Shown here piece by piece: positions 32,144-41,152 of a stretch of DNA of 64,000 nt (positions are counted from its first letter, which is position 1; the number at the start of each line of letters is the position of its first letter). Under the pieces are notes generated by a model. The model was not told the origin of the DNA. It did no database searches and saw only the letters and a program-made list of their open reading frames with translations. Origin of the DNA: DATMAM01 sp035559995 (GTDB lineage: Bacteria > Desulfobacterota > Binatia > UBA9968); contig DATMAM010000010.1 in NCBI GenBank assembly GCA_035559995.1, positions 1 through 64,000 of the forward strand, read 5' to 3'. The position numbers and the translations under genes are program-made.

Positions 32144-33160
32144 TTACAACTCCCGCGTGTTCGGTGTAAAGAGGTCTTCGACCCTCGGCTTGGCCGCGAT
32201 CAGTCCCTGCTCGTACGAGTAGTCAATCAGGTCTTCCATCATCCGGCGGTTGTCCCTGATGCCATAAGGGAAGGGATCTTCGCCGAAGATGGCGCGGGTC
32301 TGCTCCAAATACTCCCCGCCGAACACCAAGCCTGAAGGAATGCTCTCTGGCAGCCGCTCCTGCGCGTAGCGCTTCGCGCGCACGAAGGCCTCGTACAAGC
32401 TTACGGCGACCCATTCGTGTTGCCGGAAAATATCGCCGCGAATCACGTAGATATTGTTCGCCGGTATATAGCCGTGCCGCTTGAAAAACCGCGTGCCTTC
32501 GCCGACGACGTCCGCAAACAGCGGTTTTACTTTGCTCCAATCGCCGCCCGCGCCTCGGATGCGAACCGACCGGTCGATTAGATTGGCCTCGTTCCGAAAC
32601 GCCCGGTTGACCGTCGCGGCGTCGAGCTCATGGTTGACGAGCATCGACGCCAAACTCTTGTTGGCCGGGACCCGCTGAAACGATATGCCTTGCGGCGGCG
32701 TAAAACCGGTGGCGCCGCCATGGCTCAACTCCTCGGTTCTTTCCATGTACCAGTGCACTTTGTACTGCGAGACGCCGAAGTCATGCTCGAAGATGCCGCG
32801 CGACCACACCGCCGCGGTCATCTGGTACTCCTCGACGCCGATCCTCTTGCCAACGAGATCTTCCGCCCGTTTGATCCCCGAGTCCACGTGATAAGAAAAC
32901 CCCATGTGCATAAACCTGCGGGAGGGAAAAACGGGGATCGCGATCATGTCGAGCCCGCGCGGCCGCGCGATCATGTAGGATGAGATCGACATCGCCGCGA
33001 GGTCAAATTCGCCAAAGCGGAGCTGGCGCCAGAACGTCTCGGTGCCGAGCGAGCGCGTGGGAATAAGCTCGATGCCCTCGGGCTCGACGACGCCGTCGAG
33101 GAGGGGCGCCACTCGCTCGTTGTCGGGCGGGGCGATAAAGCTCAGCGTTAACTTGCCCAT
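32144..33160 (-). CDS. Substrate-binding-fold protein, dihydroxyphthalate-decarboxylase-like
   Basis: A 338-residue cytoplasmic protein of the periplasmic-binding fold. LSFIAPPDNERVAPLLDGVVEPEGIEL and FDLAAMSISSYMIARPRG and IPVFPSRRFMHMGFSYHVDSGI match the family that includes 4,5-dihydroxyphthalate decarboxylase. ATG 33,160 (MGKLTLSF) is chosen over a longer frame because the fold starts there and no signal peptide is present. With the two downstream genes it forms a minus-strand set without transporter components. An aromatic acid substrate is plausible from the family, but not proven. Confidence 0.72.
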   Translation of the reverse strand: MGKLTLSFIAPPDNERVAPLLDGVVEPEGIELIPTRSLGTETFWRQLRFGEFDLAAMSISSYMIARPRGLDMIAIPVFPSRRFMHMGFSYHVDSGIKRAEDLVGKRIGVEEYQMTAAVWSRGIFEHDFGVSQYKVHWYMERTEELSHGGATGFTPPQGISFQRVPANKSLASMLVNHELDAATVNRAFRNEANLIDRSVRIRGAGGDWSKVKPLFADVVGEGTRFFKRHGYIPANNIYVIRGDIFRQHEWVAVSLYEAFVRAKRYAQERLPESIPSGLVFGGEYLEQTRAIFGEDPFPYGIRDNRRMMEDLIDYSYEQGLIAAKPRVEDLFTPNTREL

Positions 33161-33239
33161 GGTTTGAGTTGCTCCTGCGAAAATACCGTTGCAAATCGCA
33201 ACGTTTGTGATCCGAACCCCGCTTCCGCGACCAGCGCGC

Positions 33240-33323
33240 ACCCTTCGATGCGGCGGCGCTTCGCGCTTGCTACTCAGGATCACCCTTCGATACGGCAGCG
33301 CTTCGCGCTTCCCTACTCATGAT
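33240..33323 (+). repeat. Tandem duplication of about 42 bp
   Basis: Two adjacent units share ACCCTTCGAT, GCGCTTCGCGCTT and CTACTCA in the same order (33,240-33,281 and 33,282-33,323). They lie in the gap upstream of the 32,144-33,160 gene. Confidence 0.75.
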
Positions 33324-33475
33324 CCGATTTCCCGAGTAGGCCCGCGGGGCCGTAGCGAGGGATACCCGACCCCGACGGCCGCTACTCGGCGACGCCCAGG
33401 AGTTGGGCTTCGGTGTGCAGCAGCTACCCAAGAGAGCAGGCGACAGCTGAGGGCCGTTTCATCCTCTGCGGACGA

Positions 33476-33502
33476 GCGTAAGCCCATGAAACACTCCAGG
33501 GA
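33476..33502 (+). repeat. Dispersed repeat, copy 1
   Basis: This intergenic stretch contains GTAAGCCCATGAAACACTC and CAGGGAAA. A near-identical stretch is at 50,127-50,153 (AAACGCTCCAGGAAA). Both are on the plus strand. Confidence 0.65.
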
Positions 33503-33624
33503 AAGTTGGGTCGAGAATTCCACCAACGATTAATTATCCCCGGGCGGGCCAAAGTCAACCGTTTCCGCCGAGTCTTTCACGCCGGACCCCCGCTTCATTC
33601 AGGATGGCAGGCAGGAAATGTTGG

Positions 33625-33653
33625 TTGACATGCTTCCGTGATTTTCCTAGACT
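33625..33653 (+). promoter_or_regulatory. Sigma-70-type promoter with long leader
   Basis: TTGACA (33,625-33,630), 17-bp spacer, TAGACT (33,648-33,653). Transcription would start near 33,660, leaving a leader of about 195 nt before the RRM gene, a layout typical of cold-responsive RNA-binding-protein genes. Confidence 0.75.
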
Positions 33654-33856
33654 ACACTCACCTCGGTCAGTATGGGGCCTTCTGATGAGAGAAAAACTAA
33701 AGTTCCAAGGCCCGAGTGTGTCTCACCTTGAGAACCGGATTAGTGGTTAGGGCATCCGACCAGGGTTCATTTCCTACCCTTTGGGCTCTTCTGATTTTTT
33801 CCTATCAGTGATCCGTGCCTGGGGCCGAGACCCTTCAACATCTCTTAGGAGGAGAT

Positions 33857-34174
33857 ATGAGTAGTAAACTGTACGTGGGCGGCCTGCCCTATTCGGTAAC
33901 GGAGGGCCAGCTGGAAAGTATTTTCTCCCAGCACGGGTCGGTTCAATCGGCTCGGGTCATCTCCGACAAGATTACCGGTCGCTCCCGTGGCTTCGGCTTC
34001 GTGGAAATGGCATCCGCAGAGGAAGCCCAAAAGGCGATCGAGGCCCTAAACGGCACGCAGCTCGAGGGACGAACCTTGACGGTCAACGAAGCGCGGCCGA
34101 TGACGAACCGCGCCGGCGGCGATCGCAGCGGCGGCGGCGGCAACAGGCGAAGCGGCTCGCGCAACCGCTGGTAG
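33857..34174 (+). CDS. Single-RRM RNA-binding protein
   Basis: A 105-residue protein with one RNA-recognition motif followed by a Gly/Arg/Ser tail, the layout of bacterial Rbp proteins. RNP2 is LYVGGL (residues 5-10) and RNP1 is RGFGFVEM (about 44-51). The fold is completed by AQKAIEALNGTQLEGRTLTVNEA. The tail (NRAGGDRSGGGGNRRSGSRNRW) should add non-specific RNA affinity. AGGAGG stands just before ATG 33,857. A consensus promoter and long leader lie upstream and a terminator downstream, so it is transcribed alone. Relatives are induced by cold or act in mRNA localisation; the role here is inferred. Confidence 0.92.
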   Translation: MSSKLYVGGLPYSVTEGQLESIFSQHGSVQSARVISDKITGRSRGFGFVEMASAEEAQKAIEALNGTQLEGRTLTVNEARPMTNRAGGDRSGGGGNRRSGSRNRW

Positions 34175-34185
34175 CCAAGCTAGCG

Positions 34186-34226
34186 AAAAGGGGAGCGACG
34201 CGCTCGCCGCTCCCCTTTGTTTTCCT
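34186..34226 (+). terminator. Intrinsic terminator of the RRM gene
   Basis: Arms GGGGAGCG and CGCTCCCC enclose a 10-nt loop, extended by AAAA/TTT pairing and followed by TTTGTTTTCCTT, 11 bp after the stop codon. Confidence 0.88.
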
Positions 34227-34505
34227 TACATAACGCGCTGCGCCTCGTTGGACGGCGCAGCGACCTTCCGATCGGGGAACTCGGACGCCGTGATCGCGAC
34301 GACCGGCGTTTGAGTTGCCGGCCATTCACGGCTATCCCTTTGCGCCGATATCGCGCGATTCGCCGCCGAAAACTCGCCGGTTGTCGCTTGGCTCGCGACG
34401 TGGCATCCTAGGCCAGCGGATCTGCTGGGCTGCCGCATTCTGTGTGGCGATCGGCGCAGAGCCGACCCGCACCGCGCCTCCGAAAAGGGGCGCCGAGAAA
34501 AAAGC

Positions 34506-37019
34506 GTGGCGGACGAATCGCGCGTCAATCGAGCCGCAAGGCCTCCAGGCAACTCCGCCCTTCGCGAGAGGCTCAAGGAGTTGTTCCGGTATCACCTGCT
34601 CCACACGGAAGCCAAAGACCAGTACACGGCGACCCGCCTCAACCAATATCGCAGCGCCGCGCTGACGGTCAGGGACGTGCTCGTGCGGCGCTGGCTCGAA
34701 ACGCAGCAAACCTATCACCGGAGCGACTCCAAGTGCGTATGCTATCTCTCCCTCGAGTTTTTGCTCGGCCGGATGCTCGGCAACAATCTCATCAACCTCG
34801 GCCTCTTCGACGAGGAGACGCGCGCGCTTCGCGAGCTCGGCTACCGGCTCGAAGACCTCCAGGAGATGGAGTGGGACGCCGGGCTGGGAAACGGCGGACT
34901 GGGGCGGCTCGCCGCCTGCCTGTTGGACTCGCTCGCGACGAAGGAGTTCCCGGCTTACGGCTACGGCATCCGCTACGAGTTCGGCATTTTTTCTCAGCGA
35001 ATCCATCAGGGCTATCAAATCGAGATCGCGGACAATTGGCTCCGCTACGGCAGCGTCTGGGAAGTGCCGCGGCCTGACCGCATCTTTCTCGTCCAATTCT
35101 ACGGCACCGCGCTGCAGTACAACGATGAGCAGGGAAGGCTACGGTACGAGTGGGTTGGAACCGATGATGTCGTGGCGATGGCTTACGACTACTCGGTTCC
35201 GGGCTACGGCAACCGGACGGTGAACAACCTGCGCCTGTGGTCGGCCAAATCGACGCGCGAGTTCGATCTCGAGTACTTCAACGACGGCGATTACGTGCGC
35301 GCCGTCGAAAACAAAGACCGCTCCGAACTGATTTCCAAGGTCCTTTACCCGAACGACCTGCGCTATCAGGGCAAGGAGCTGCGCCTCAAGCAAGAATACT
35401 TTTTCGTGTCCGCGACCCTCCAGGACATCATCCGGCGTCACCTCGCGGATCGCGGCGAGCTGGACGGCCTCGCCGACAGAGTCGCGATCCAGCTTAACGA
35501 CACGCACCCGTCGATCGCGGTTGCGGAGCTGATGCGGCTACTCCTGGACCGCTACGGGTTGTCCTGGGAACGGGCGTGGGAGATCACGGTTAAAACATTT
35601 AGCTACACCAACCATACCGTGCTCCCCGAGGCATGCGAAAAATGGCCCGTCGGGCTGCTGGAACGGCTTCTCCCGCGCCACCTGCTCATCATTTACGAGA
35701 TCAACCGCCGTTTTCTCGAGGAGGTCAGCCGGCGCTTTCCAGGCGACACGGATCGCCTTCGGCGCATGTCGCTGGTCGAGGAAGGAGAGGAAAAAAGGAT
35801 CCGCATGGCGCATCTCGCGCTGGTCGGCAGCCACGCGGTGAACGGCGTCTCGGCTCTCCATAGCCGGATCCTGGCGCAGGAGAACTTCCGGGACTTTTAC
35901 GACATGTACCCGGAGCGCTTTTACAATGTGACCAACGGCATCACCCAGAGGCGCTGGCTGCTGTTGTGCAATCCTGGCCTTGCGGAGCTCATTTCGCGGG
36001 CGATCGGCGCGCGCTGGATTACCGAGCTGGAGCACCTCAAGAACTTGCGCCCGCTCGCTGACGACGGCGCATTTCAGGCAGAGTGGCATCGGGTCAAAGC
36101 GGCCAACAAGGCGCGGCTGGCGGACGAGATTTGGAAAATGATCGGCGTCCGCGTCAATCTCGATTCGCTGTTCGACTGCCAAGTGAAAAGAATTCACGAG
36201 TACAAGCGTCAACTCTTAAACATCCTGCACGCGGTCTACCTTTATAACCGCATCAAAGCCGGCCCGGCAGAGCCCTTCGTGCCGCGCACGATCCTGTTCG
36301 CCGGCAAGGCGGCTCCCGGCTATGCTATGGCCAAGCTGATCGTCAAGCTGATTCATGCGGTGGCCGAGGTGGTCAATCGCGACGCCGAGGTTGGCGATCG
36401 TCTCAAGATCGTGTTTCTGCCGAACTATGGGGTCTCGCTGGCCGAGAAGATCATTCCAGGCGCCGATCTTTCGGAACAGATTTCAACGGCCGGCACCGAG
36501 GCTTCGGGGACGGGAAACATGAAGCTTGCCCTCAATGGAGCGCTCACCATCGGCACGCTCGATGGCGCCAATATCGAAATCATGGAGGAAGTTGGCGCGG
36601 AGAATATTTTCATCTTCGGGTTGACCGCAGAACAGATCGCCGCAAGCCGTCGGACAGGCTATGAGCCGGCGCGAATCTACGAAACAACGCCCGATCTCAA
36701 AAGGGTGATCGACATGATCGCCGGCGGCTATTTTGCGCCCGCCGAGCCCGACCTGTTCAAGCCGCTGGTCGCCTCGCTGCTCGGCGAAGACCCGTACCGG
36801 GTACTGGCGGATTTTGCATCGTACGCGCGCTGTCAAGAGGAAGTATCGCTCGCGTATCTCGACCGGCGCGCCTGGCTCCGCAAGAGCATCTTGAACGTCG
36901 CCGGTATGGGAAAATTTTCGAGCGACCGAACGGCCGCCGAATACGCGCGCCTGATCTGGCAGGTGGAGCCGGTTCCGGTTCCTCTGCGCCAGGAAGGACC
37001 GGATCTGCCCGGCCTGTAA
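34506..37019 (+). CDS. glgP: Glycogen (alpha-glucan) phosphorylase
   Basis: The 837-residue cytoplasmic enzyme releases glucose-1-phosphate from alpha-1,4-glucan using pyridoxal phosphate. Family landmarks: YLSLEFLLGRMLGNNLINLG and DAGLGNGGLGRLAAC near the N-terminus, NDTHPSIAVAELMR and FSYTNHTVLPEA in the middle, VKRIHEYKRQLLN, and the cofactor-lysine signature EASGTGNMKLALNG (about 672-685). Length is normal. The start is GTG at 34,506. No other glycogen gene (glgA, glgB, glgC) is nearby, so it stands alone. The 34,227-34,505 stretch upstream shows no clear signal. Confidence 0.95.
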   Translation: MADESRVNRAARPPGNSALRERLKELFRYHLLHTEAKDQYTATRLNQYRSAALTVRDVLVRRWLETQQTYHRSDSKCVCYLSLEFLLGRMLGNNLINLGLFDEETRALRELGYRLEDLQEMEWDAGLGNGGLGRLAACLLDSLATKEFPAYGYGIRYEFGIFSQRIHQGYQIEIADNWLRYGSVWEVPRPDRIFLVQFYGTALQYNDEQGRLRYEWVGTDDVVAMAYDYSVPGYGNRTVNNLRLWSAKSTREFDLEYFNDGDYVRAVENKDRSELISKVLYPNDLRYQGKELRLKQEYFFVSATLQDIIRRHLADRGELDGLADRVAIQLNDTHPSIAVAELMRLLLDRYGLSWERAWEITVKTFSYTNHTVLPEACEKWPVGLLERLLPRHLLIIYEINRRFLEEVSRRFPGDTDRLRRMSLVEEGEEKRIRMAHLALVGSHAVNGVSALHSRILAQENFRDFYDMYPERFYNVTNGITQRRWLLLCNPGLAELISRAIGARWITELEHLKNLRPLADDGAFQAEWHRVKAANKARLADEIWKMIGVRVNLDSLFDCQVKRIHEYKRQLLNILHAVYLYNRIKAGPAEPFVPRTILFAGKAAPGYAMAKLIVKLIHAVAEVVNRDAEVGDRLKIVFLPNYGVSLAEKIIPGADLSEQISTAGTEASGTGNMKLALNGALTIGTLDGANIEIMEEVGAENIFIFGLTAEQIAASRRTGYEPARIYETTPDLKRVIDMIAGGYFAPAEPDLFKPLVASLLGEDPYRVLADFASYARCQEEVSLAYLDRRAWLRKSILNVAGMGKFSSDRTAAEYARLIWQVEPVPVPLRQEGPDLPGL

Positions 37020-37270
37020 AGTCTCACGCTTTCCTCTTGCGCCTCATCTTTTACTTCCCGCTTGCAGCTCTCTACGCGCCTGGCGCAGCAGGGAGCCCCT
37101 CTTCTCGAAAGAAGCCTTTCTCCAGCGCAATCTGAAACGTCATCGCGCTCGTGCCTCGGCTGGAGTACGATAGCCGCGCTGGGCGTTGAACTTTTTGCGG
37201 CGCGCGTGGCCGTGGTACACTCAGCCGCAACGACTGAAAGGCCTACTTGCGGATCTTCGGAGGAAGTCTC

Positions 37271-38401
37271 ATGAGAACCGAAGCGAGGCGATTCCCGCCA
37301 CGGCCGATGGAGGAGGTGCGCGCGGAGCTTTTGAGCCGCGCCAAGGAAAAGCGCAATCCCTTTCTTCTCACCATCTACGACGAAGTCGCTCCCGTTATTG
37401 AGCGGCTGCGCTCGGTCGATCGGGAGGAGTGGGCCGAGGCTTTTAGCGCGCTGGCCAAGCCGCACGAGGAGAAAGCCGCGGCCGCGGAAGCGGCCGGGGA
37501 CACCGCGGCAGCCATGAAACACTACATGATCGCGTACGACTGCTACCACGTGGCTCGCTATCCGGCGCCCAACTCGCCGGGCAAGCTGGCCGCGTATCGG
37601 AAATCCCAGGACAATTTTCTCAAAGCGGCGCGTTATCTCGATCCGCCGCTCGAGCGCGTGGAAATGCCGTTCAAAGGGCGGCCGGGCGAAGGAACGGTTT
37701 CCGTCGGCTACCTGCGCAAACCCAAAGGCGTCGAACGGCCCCCGATCGTGGTTGTTTGGGGCGGGATCGACGCCTTCAAAGAGGAGCGCCGCGTCGAGCC
37801 CCTGCTCAAAGCCGGCATCGCCGTGTTGACGATCGACATGCCGGGCGTCGCCGACGCGCCGTTAGCCGGCTCGGAAGACGCCGAGCGCCTCTGGGACGCG
37901 GTCTTCGACTGGATCGACAGCCGGCCGGACATCGATTCGAAGCGCAAGGCCGTCCACGGCGGCAGCACGGGCGGCTATTGGGCCACCAAGGTGGCGCACA
38001 CGCACCGCGAGCGGCTTTGCGCCGCGGTCAATCAGGGAGGTCCGGCGCATTTTGCCTTCGAAGAGCAGTGGATCGTAAAAGCCCAACGCGGCGAGTATCC
38101 CTTTGAGCTTGCCGAGACTTTGGCGTGCGCGTTCGGCCGCTCCACCGCCGAGGAGTGGGTCGAGTACGCGCCGCGCCTGTCGCTCCTCGATCAAGGGATT
38201 CTCGACCGGCCCTGCGCGCCGCTTCTCTGCGTCAACGGCGTCAACGACAGCGTCTTTCCCATCGCCGACATGTATCTCTTGCTCGAGCACGGCGACCCCA
38301 AGTCGGCGCGTTTTTTCCATGCCGGCCACATGGGCGGAAGCGCGGCGCCGGGAGCGATCGTGGAGTGGCTGAAAGGGCGGCTAGGCAGTCGGGCGCGTTG
38401 A
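37271..38401 (+). CDS. Alpha/beta hydrolase (esterase-like)
   Basis: A 376-residue cytoplasmic hydrolase. A helical N-terminal part (about 1-130) precedes the alpha/beta core with VVVWGGIDAFKEER, the nucleophile Ser in VHGGSTGGYWA, the likely acid in CVNGVNDSVFPI and the terminal His in FFHAGHMGG. This resembles 2,6-dihydropseudooxynicotine hydrolase/FrsA-type C-C or ester hydrolases, which have a similar helical front part. ATG 37,271 follows GGAAGTCTC; an upstream methionine at 37,247 is less likely. The gene stands alone, converging with the dehydrogenase gene. The substrate is unknown. Confidence 0.8.
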   Translation: MRTEARRFPPRPMEEVRAELLSRAKEKRNPFLLTIYDEVAPVIERLRSVDREEWAEAFSALAKPHEEKAAAAEAAGDTAAAMKHYMIAYDCYHVARYPAPNSPGKLAAYRKSQDNFLKAARYLDPPLERVEMPFKGRPGEGTVSVGYLRKPKGVERPPIVVVWGGIDAFKEERRVEPLLKAGIAVLTIDMPGVADAPLAGSEDAERLWDAVFDWIDSRPDIDSKRKAVHGGSTGGYWATKVAHTHRERLCAAVNQGGPAHFAFEEQWIVKAQRGEYPFELAETLACAFGRSTAEEWVEYAPRLSLLDQGILDRPCAPLLCVNGVNDSVFPIADMYLLLEHGDPKSARFFHAGHMGGSAAPGAIVEWLKGRLGSRAR

Positions 38402-38425
38402 GCCCGAGCGAAACCATTGGGCGGG

Positions 38426-39523
38426 TCATCGTTCTTCCAGCGCCCGCGCGATACCGATCAGCAGCTCTTCGAAATCGGCGAGCGCGTTGAAGCGCGGCGA
38501 GCCGGCAAGATGCGGCGTTACGATCACGTTGCGAAAGCCGAGCAGGGGATCGTCGGCGCGTCCCGGCTCGTCGTAATGCGGATCCAGCGCGAAGCCGCCG
38601 AGCCTTTTTGACGCGAGCGCGTCGAGCAGCGCCGCGCGCTCGACAAGCTGGGGCTGCGATACGTTGATCAGGAGCGCCCCGGGCTTCATGATCGCAAGCT
38701 CGCGCCGGCCGATGATGCCGCGCGTGCCGGGCCCGCCGGGCAGATGAAGGCTGACGCAGTCGGACGTAGCGAGCAGCTTTTCGAGCCCGCAATAAGTCGC
38801 CCGATAGCTTTCTTCCTCCTCGGCGGAAACTCGCCGGCGCTGATAGTAGACGATTTTCATTCCCAGAGCCGCCGCGCGCAGCGCCAGCTCGCGGCCGATC
38901 TCGCCCAGTCCAACGATCCCAAGCTGCTGCCCGAACAAGGTCCTGAGCCCGCCGATGCGCGCCCAATTCGCGTTCGGCGTGTGCGCGCGGTCGTAGCGCG
39001 CGGGCGCATAGCCTGCGGCGCGCAGCTGCTCCACGCTGATTAGCCCCGCAGTCTCGGTGATCTTCCGCGCGAGCGCGAGCATGAGCGCAAGCGCGTGCTC
39101 GGCCGTGGAAATGTTGGCCCGCCGCCGCAAGGTGAGCACGCGCACTCCCGCGCGCGCGCACGCCTGACGGTCGATCCGCGACGTGACCGTCCCGTACTTC
39201 TGGACGATCTTAAGCGTGCCGCCGGCCGCCGCGATCTCCTGTGCGCCGACGGCGAGCGCTTCCACCACGACCACGTGCGCGCCCGGCAGACCGGCAAGAA
39301 GCTCCCTTGGATCGGCGACAAGCCGCACCTCCGAAGGATAAAGCTTGCCGATCCGGGAGCGGAGCCTTTCGCACCAGCCGGCAAAATCGGCGAGCTCGTG
39401 CGCGAAAAAATCCGCGAACGCCGCCGCGCGCGCGGGGGGCGCGGCCGGATCGAGTATGACTTGGATCAGCCGGGGAAACGGATCGTCCTCGACGACGATA
39501 ATCGGCCGCTCGGCGAGGGCCAT
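38426..39523 (-). CDS. D-2-hydroxyacid dehydrogenase-like protein
   Basis: A 365-residue NAD-dependent dehydrogenase of the phosphoglycerate/formate dehydrogenase family. Visible parts: the substrate-domain signal ALAVGAQEIAAAGGTLKIVQKYGTVTSRID, the hinge NISTAEHALALMLALARKI, the nucleotide loop LGIVGLGEIGRELA, SLHLPGGPGTRGIIGRRELAIMKPGALLINVSQPQLV, and the catalytic-region histidine in VIVTPHLAGSP. Arg and Glu positions appear conserved (NVSQPQL replaces the usual NTARG). It starts 8 bp after the carboxymuconolactone-decarboxylase-like gene, so they form an operon. The natural substrate cannot be read from sequence. Confidence 0.85.
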   Translation of the reverse strand: MALAERPIIVVEDDPFPRLIQVILDPAAPPARAAAFADFFAHELADFAGWCERLRSRIGKLYPSEVRLVADPRELLAGLPGAHVVVVEALAVGAQEIAAAGGTLKIVQKYGTVTSRIDRQACARAGVRVLTLRRRANISTAEHALALMLALARKITETAGLISVEQLRAAGYAPARYDRAHTPNANWARIGGLRTLFGQQLGIVGLGEIGRELALRAAALGMKIVYYQRRRVSAEEEESYRATYCGLEKLLATSDCVSLHLPGGPGTRGIIGRRELAIMKPGALLINVSQPQLVERAALLDALASKRLGGFALDPHYDEPGRADDPLLGFRNVIVTPHLAGSPRFNALADFEELLIGIARALEER

Positions 39524-39531
39524 GGCACCGA

Positions 39532-40092
39532 TCAGCGATGCCGCGCCGGCGCGGGCTCGGGATCGATCTTGAGCGCCTGCAGCACCCGCGTGTGCATGTT
39601 ATAGGCGCCGATCAGCATCGTAAGCTCGACGATCTGCCGTTCACTGTAGTGGGCTCGAAGCCCTGTGAAAACCTCCTCCGGCACCTCGATGTCGCGCGTC
39701 ATGGCATCGGCATAGGCGAGCAGCGCCCGCTGCTTCGAAGTGAACAAGTTCGATGCGCTCCAGTCAAAGAGCGCCTCGATCTCAAGCGGCGTAAGCCCCT
39801 CGTCGAGGGCGTAAGATTTTGCGTGCGTCTCGAAGATGTAGTCGGCGCGGTTCAAGATCGCAACGCGCATCACCGCCAGCTCGCGTTCCCGGCCGCTCAG
39901 CTCCGTCGAATAGCGCACGGCCGAGTTAAGCGCGAACCAGGCGTTCGCGAGCTCCGGGCTGTGGAGCATCATGCGGTAAATGTTGAGCAGCCGGCCGCCG
40001 CGCGCGCCTTTGATCTTGGCGATCAGCTCGGCGAGCTCCGGGTGATCCTTCTCGTCGATCAGGGATACTCGGGCCATAAGGATTCCGTCCAT
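39532..40092 (-). CDS. Carboxymuconolactone-decarboxylase/AhpD-like protein
   Basis: A 186-residue all-helical protein of the CMD family. LLNIYRMMLHSPELANAWFALNSAVRYS is the first family segment, and RERELAVMRVAILNRADYIFETHAKSYALDEGLT the second. The peroxidase-type CxxC found in AhpD is replaced (YIFETH), which points to the decarboxylase-like or unknown branch. ATG 40,077 is an alternative start. It is the first gene of a two-gene unit with the dehydrogenase. Members occur widely with aromatic catabolism genes; the specific reaction is not known. Confidence 0.82.
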   Translation of the reverse strand: MDGILMARVSLIDEKDHPELAELIAKIKGARGGRLLNIYRMMLHSPELANAWFALNSAVRYSTELSGRERELAVMRVAILNRADYIFETHAKSYALDEGLTPLEIEALFDWSASNLFTSKQRALLAYADAMTRDIEVPEEVFTGLRAHYSERQIVELTMLIGAYNMHTRVLQALKIDPEPAPARHR

Positions 40093-40232
40093 GCCGAAGC
40101 TATCCTAGGTGAATTCGCCCTGTCAAACATGAAGCCGCCAAGATGGCGGCCGCGGCCACGTTTTTCGGGATTGCCAGGCCGGCTTTCCGGTGCTAGCGTT
40201 TGCCGGTGAAAAAAAGTCATCCGGGAGGGCCC

Positions 40233-40694
40233 ATGGAGTATGCAAAACAAACCCTTGCTCAGCTCTCCGACGACGAGCTTCAGGCCGAATGGGAAAAGTA
40301 CCTCGCTTATTCTTACGAACGGCAAAGGCTGCGCGCCTTGGTTCAGAGCATTCTGCGCAAGAAATCTCCCTCGCGCCGGGTCAAGGCCGACGAAATTGCC
40401 GAGGGCGGGCTCGCCACCACAAAAGCCGGCGAAGACGAGATTCTTCTGGCCAAGGTCGATGGGAGAATCTACGCGATCGCCAACGCGTGCGGACATTTGG
40501 CCTACCCGCTGAATCAGGGACGGCTCGAAGGCCACGTCATCACCTGCATCTGGCACTATGCGCGTTTTGACGTTCGCACCGGCGAGGTCGTGAGCCCGGG
40601 GGTTGATTTCGACGGTCTCAAACCGCTCCACATTCGCATTTCTTCGGATGGCACGCTGGAGGTAAGAGGCGATGAGCCAGACGTACACCCGTGA
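40233..40694 (+). CDS. Rieske [2Fe-2S] ferredoxin-like protein 1
   Basis: A 153-residue soluble electron carrier. A helical N-terminal 60 residues (QTLAQLSDDELQAEWEKYLAYSYERQRLRALV) precede the Rieske fold. Cluster ligands are visible as Cys-Gly-His in NACGHLAYPLNQG and Cys-x-x-His in ITCIWHYARFDV. No transmembrane helix. It overlaps the second Rieske gene by 23 bp, so the two are translated together. GGGAGG precedes ATG 40,233. It could feed electrons to an oxygenase, but no oxygenase alpha subunit is encoded nearby. Confidence 0.88.
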   Translation: MEYAKQTLAQLSDDELQAEWEKYLAYSYERQRLRALVQSILRKKSPSRRVKADEIAEGGLATTKAGEDEILLAKVDGRIYAIANACGHLAYPLNQGRLEGHVITCIWHYARFDVRTGEVVSPGVDFDGLKPLHIRISSDGTLEVRGDEPDVHP

Positions 40695-41115
40695 AGAGTT
40701 GGAGAAGCTCTCCTATGACGAGTTGAAAAAGCTCGCAAGCGAATTGGAGCTCGAGGGGGCTAAAATTAAGGGGGTACGCCGCCTCTTTGTCGATGAGTTC
40801 TGGAACCGGATCGGCGAGCGGCCGATAAAGCTTCAGGAATTGGGCGAAGGCAAAATGACCGCCGTCAAGACACGAGATCAATATATCCTCTTTGTGCGGG
40901 TGGATGGGAAGGTTTACGCGTTCAACAATCGTTGTCCGCACAAGGGGTTCCCGCTCCACAAGGGGAGCCTGCAAGGCCATACGCTCACGTGTGCCTACCA
41001 CGGAGGAAAGTTTGACGTCCGTAGCGGCGCTTGTTTAAAGCACCCCTATGACACTCATCCGTGCAAGCCCTTTAACGTCACCGTTCTCGACGACGGTACC
41101 GTCGAATGCGCGTGA
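40672..41115 (+). CDS. Rieske [2Fe-2S] ferredoxin-like protein 2
   Basis: A 147-residue soluble protein. A charged helical leader (REELEKLSYDELKKLASELELEGAK) precedes a Rieske domain with ligands in CPHKGFPLHKG and CAYHGGKFDV. It is homologous to the preceding gene product but not a close copy. The 23-bp overlap with that gene, and a binding-protein gene starting 37 bp after its stop, suggest one operon of three genes. It may be a partner or backup carrier for the same unknown oxygenase. Confidence 0.88.
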   Translation: MSQTYTREELEKLSYDELKKLASELELEGAKIKGVRRLFVDEFWNRIGERPIKLQELGEGKMTAVKTRDQYILFVRVDGKVYAFNNRCPHKGFPLHKGSLQGHTLTCAYHGGKFDVRSGACLKHPYDTHPCKPFNVTVLDDGTVECA

Positions 41116-41152
41116 GCCTGCCTGTGGCCAAGCCCCACGCCTGAGGTGGCCG

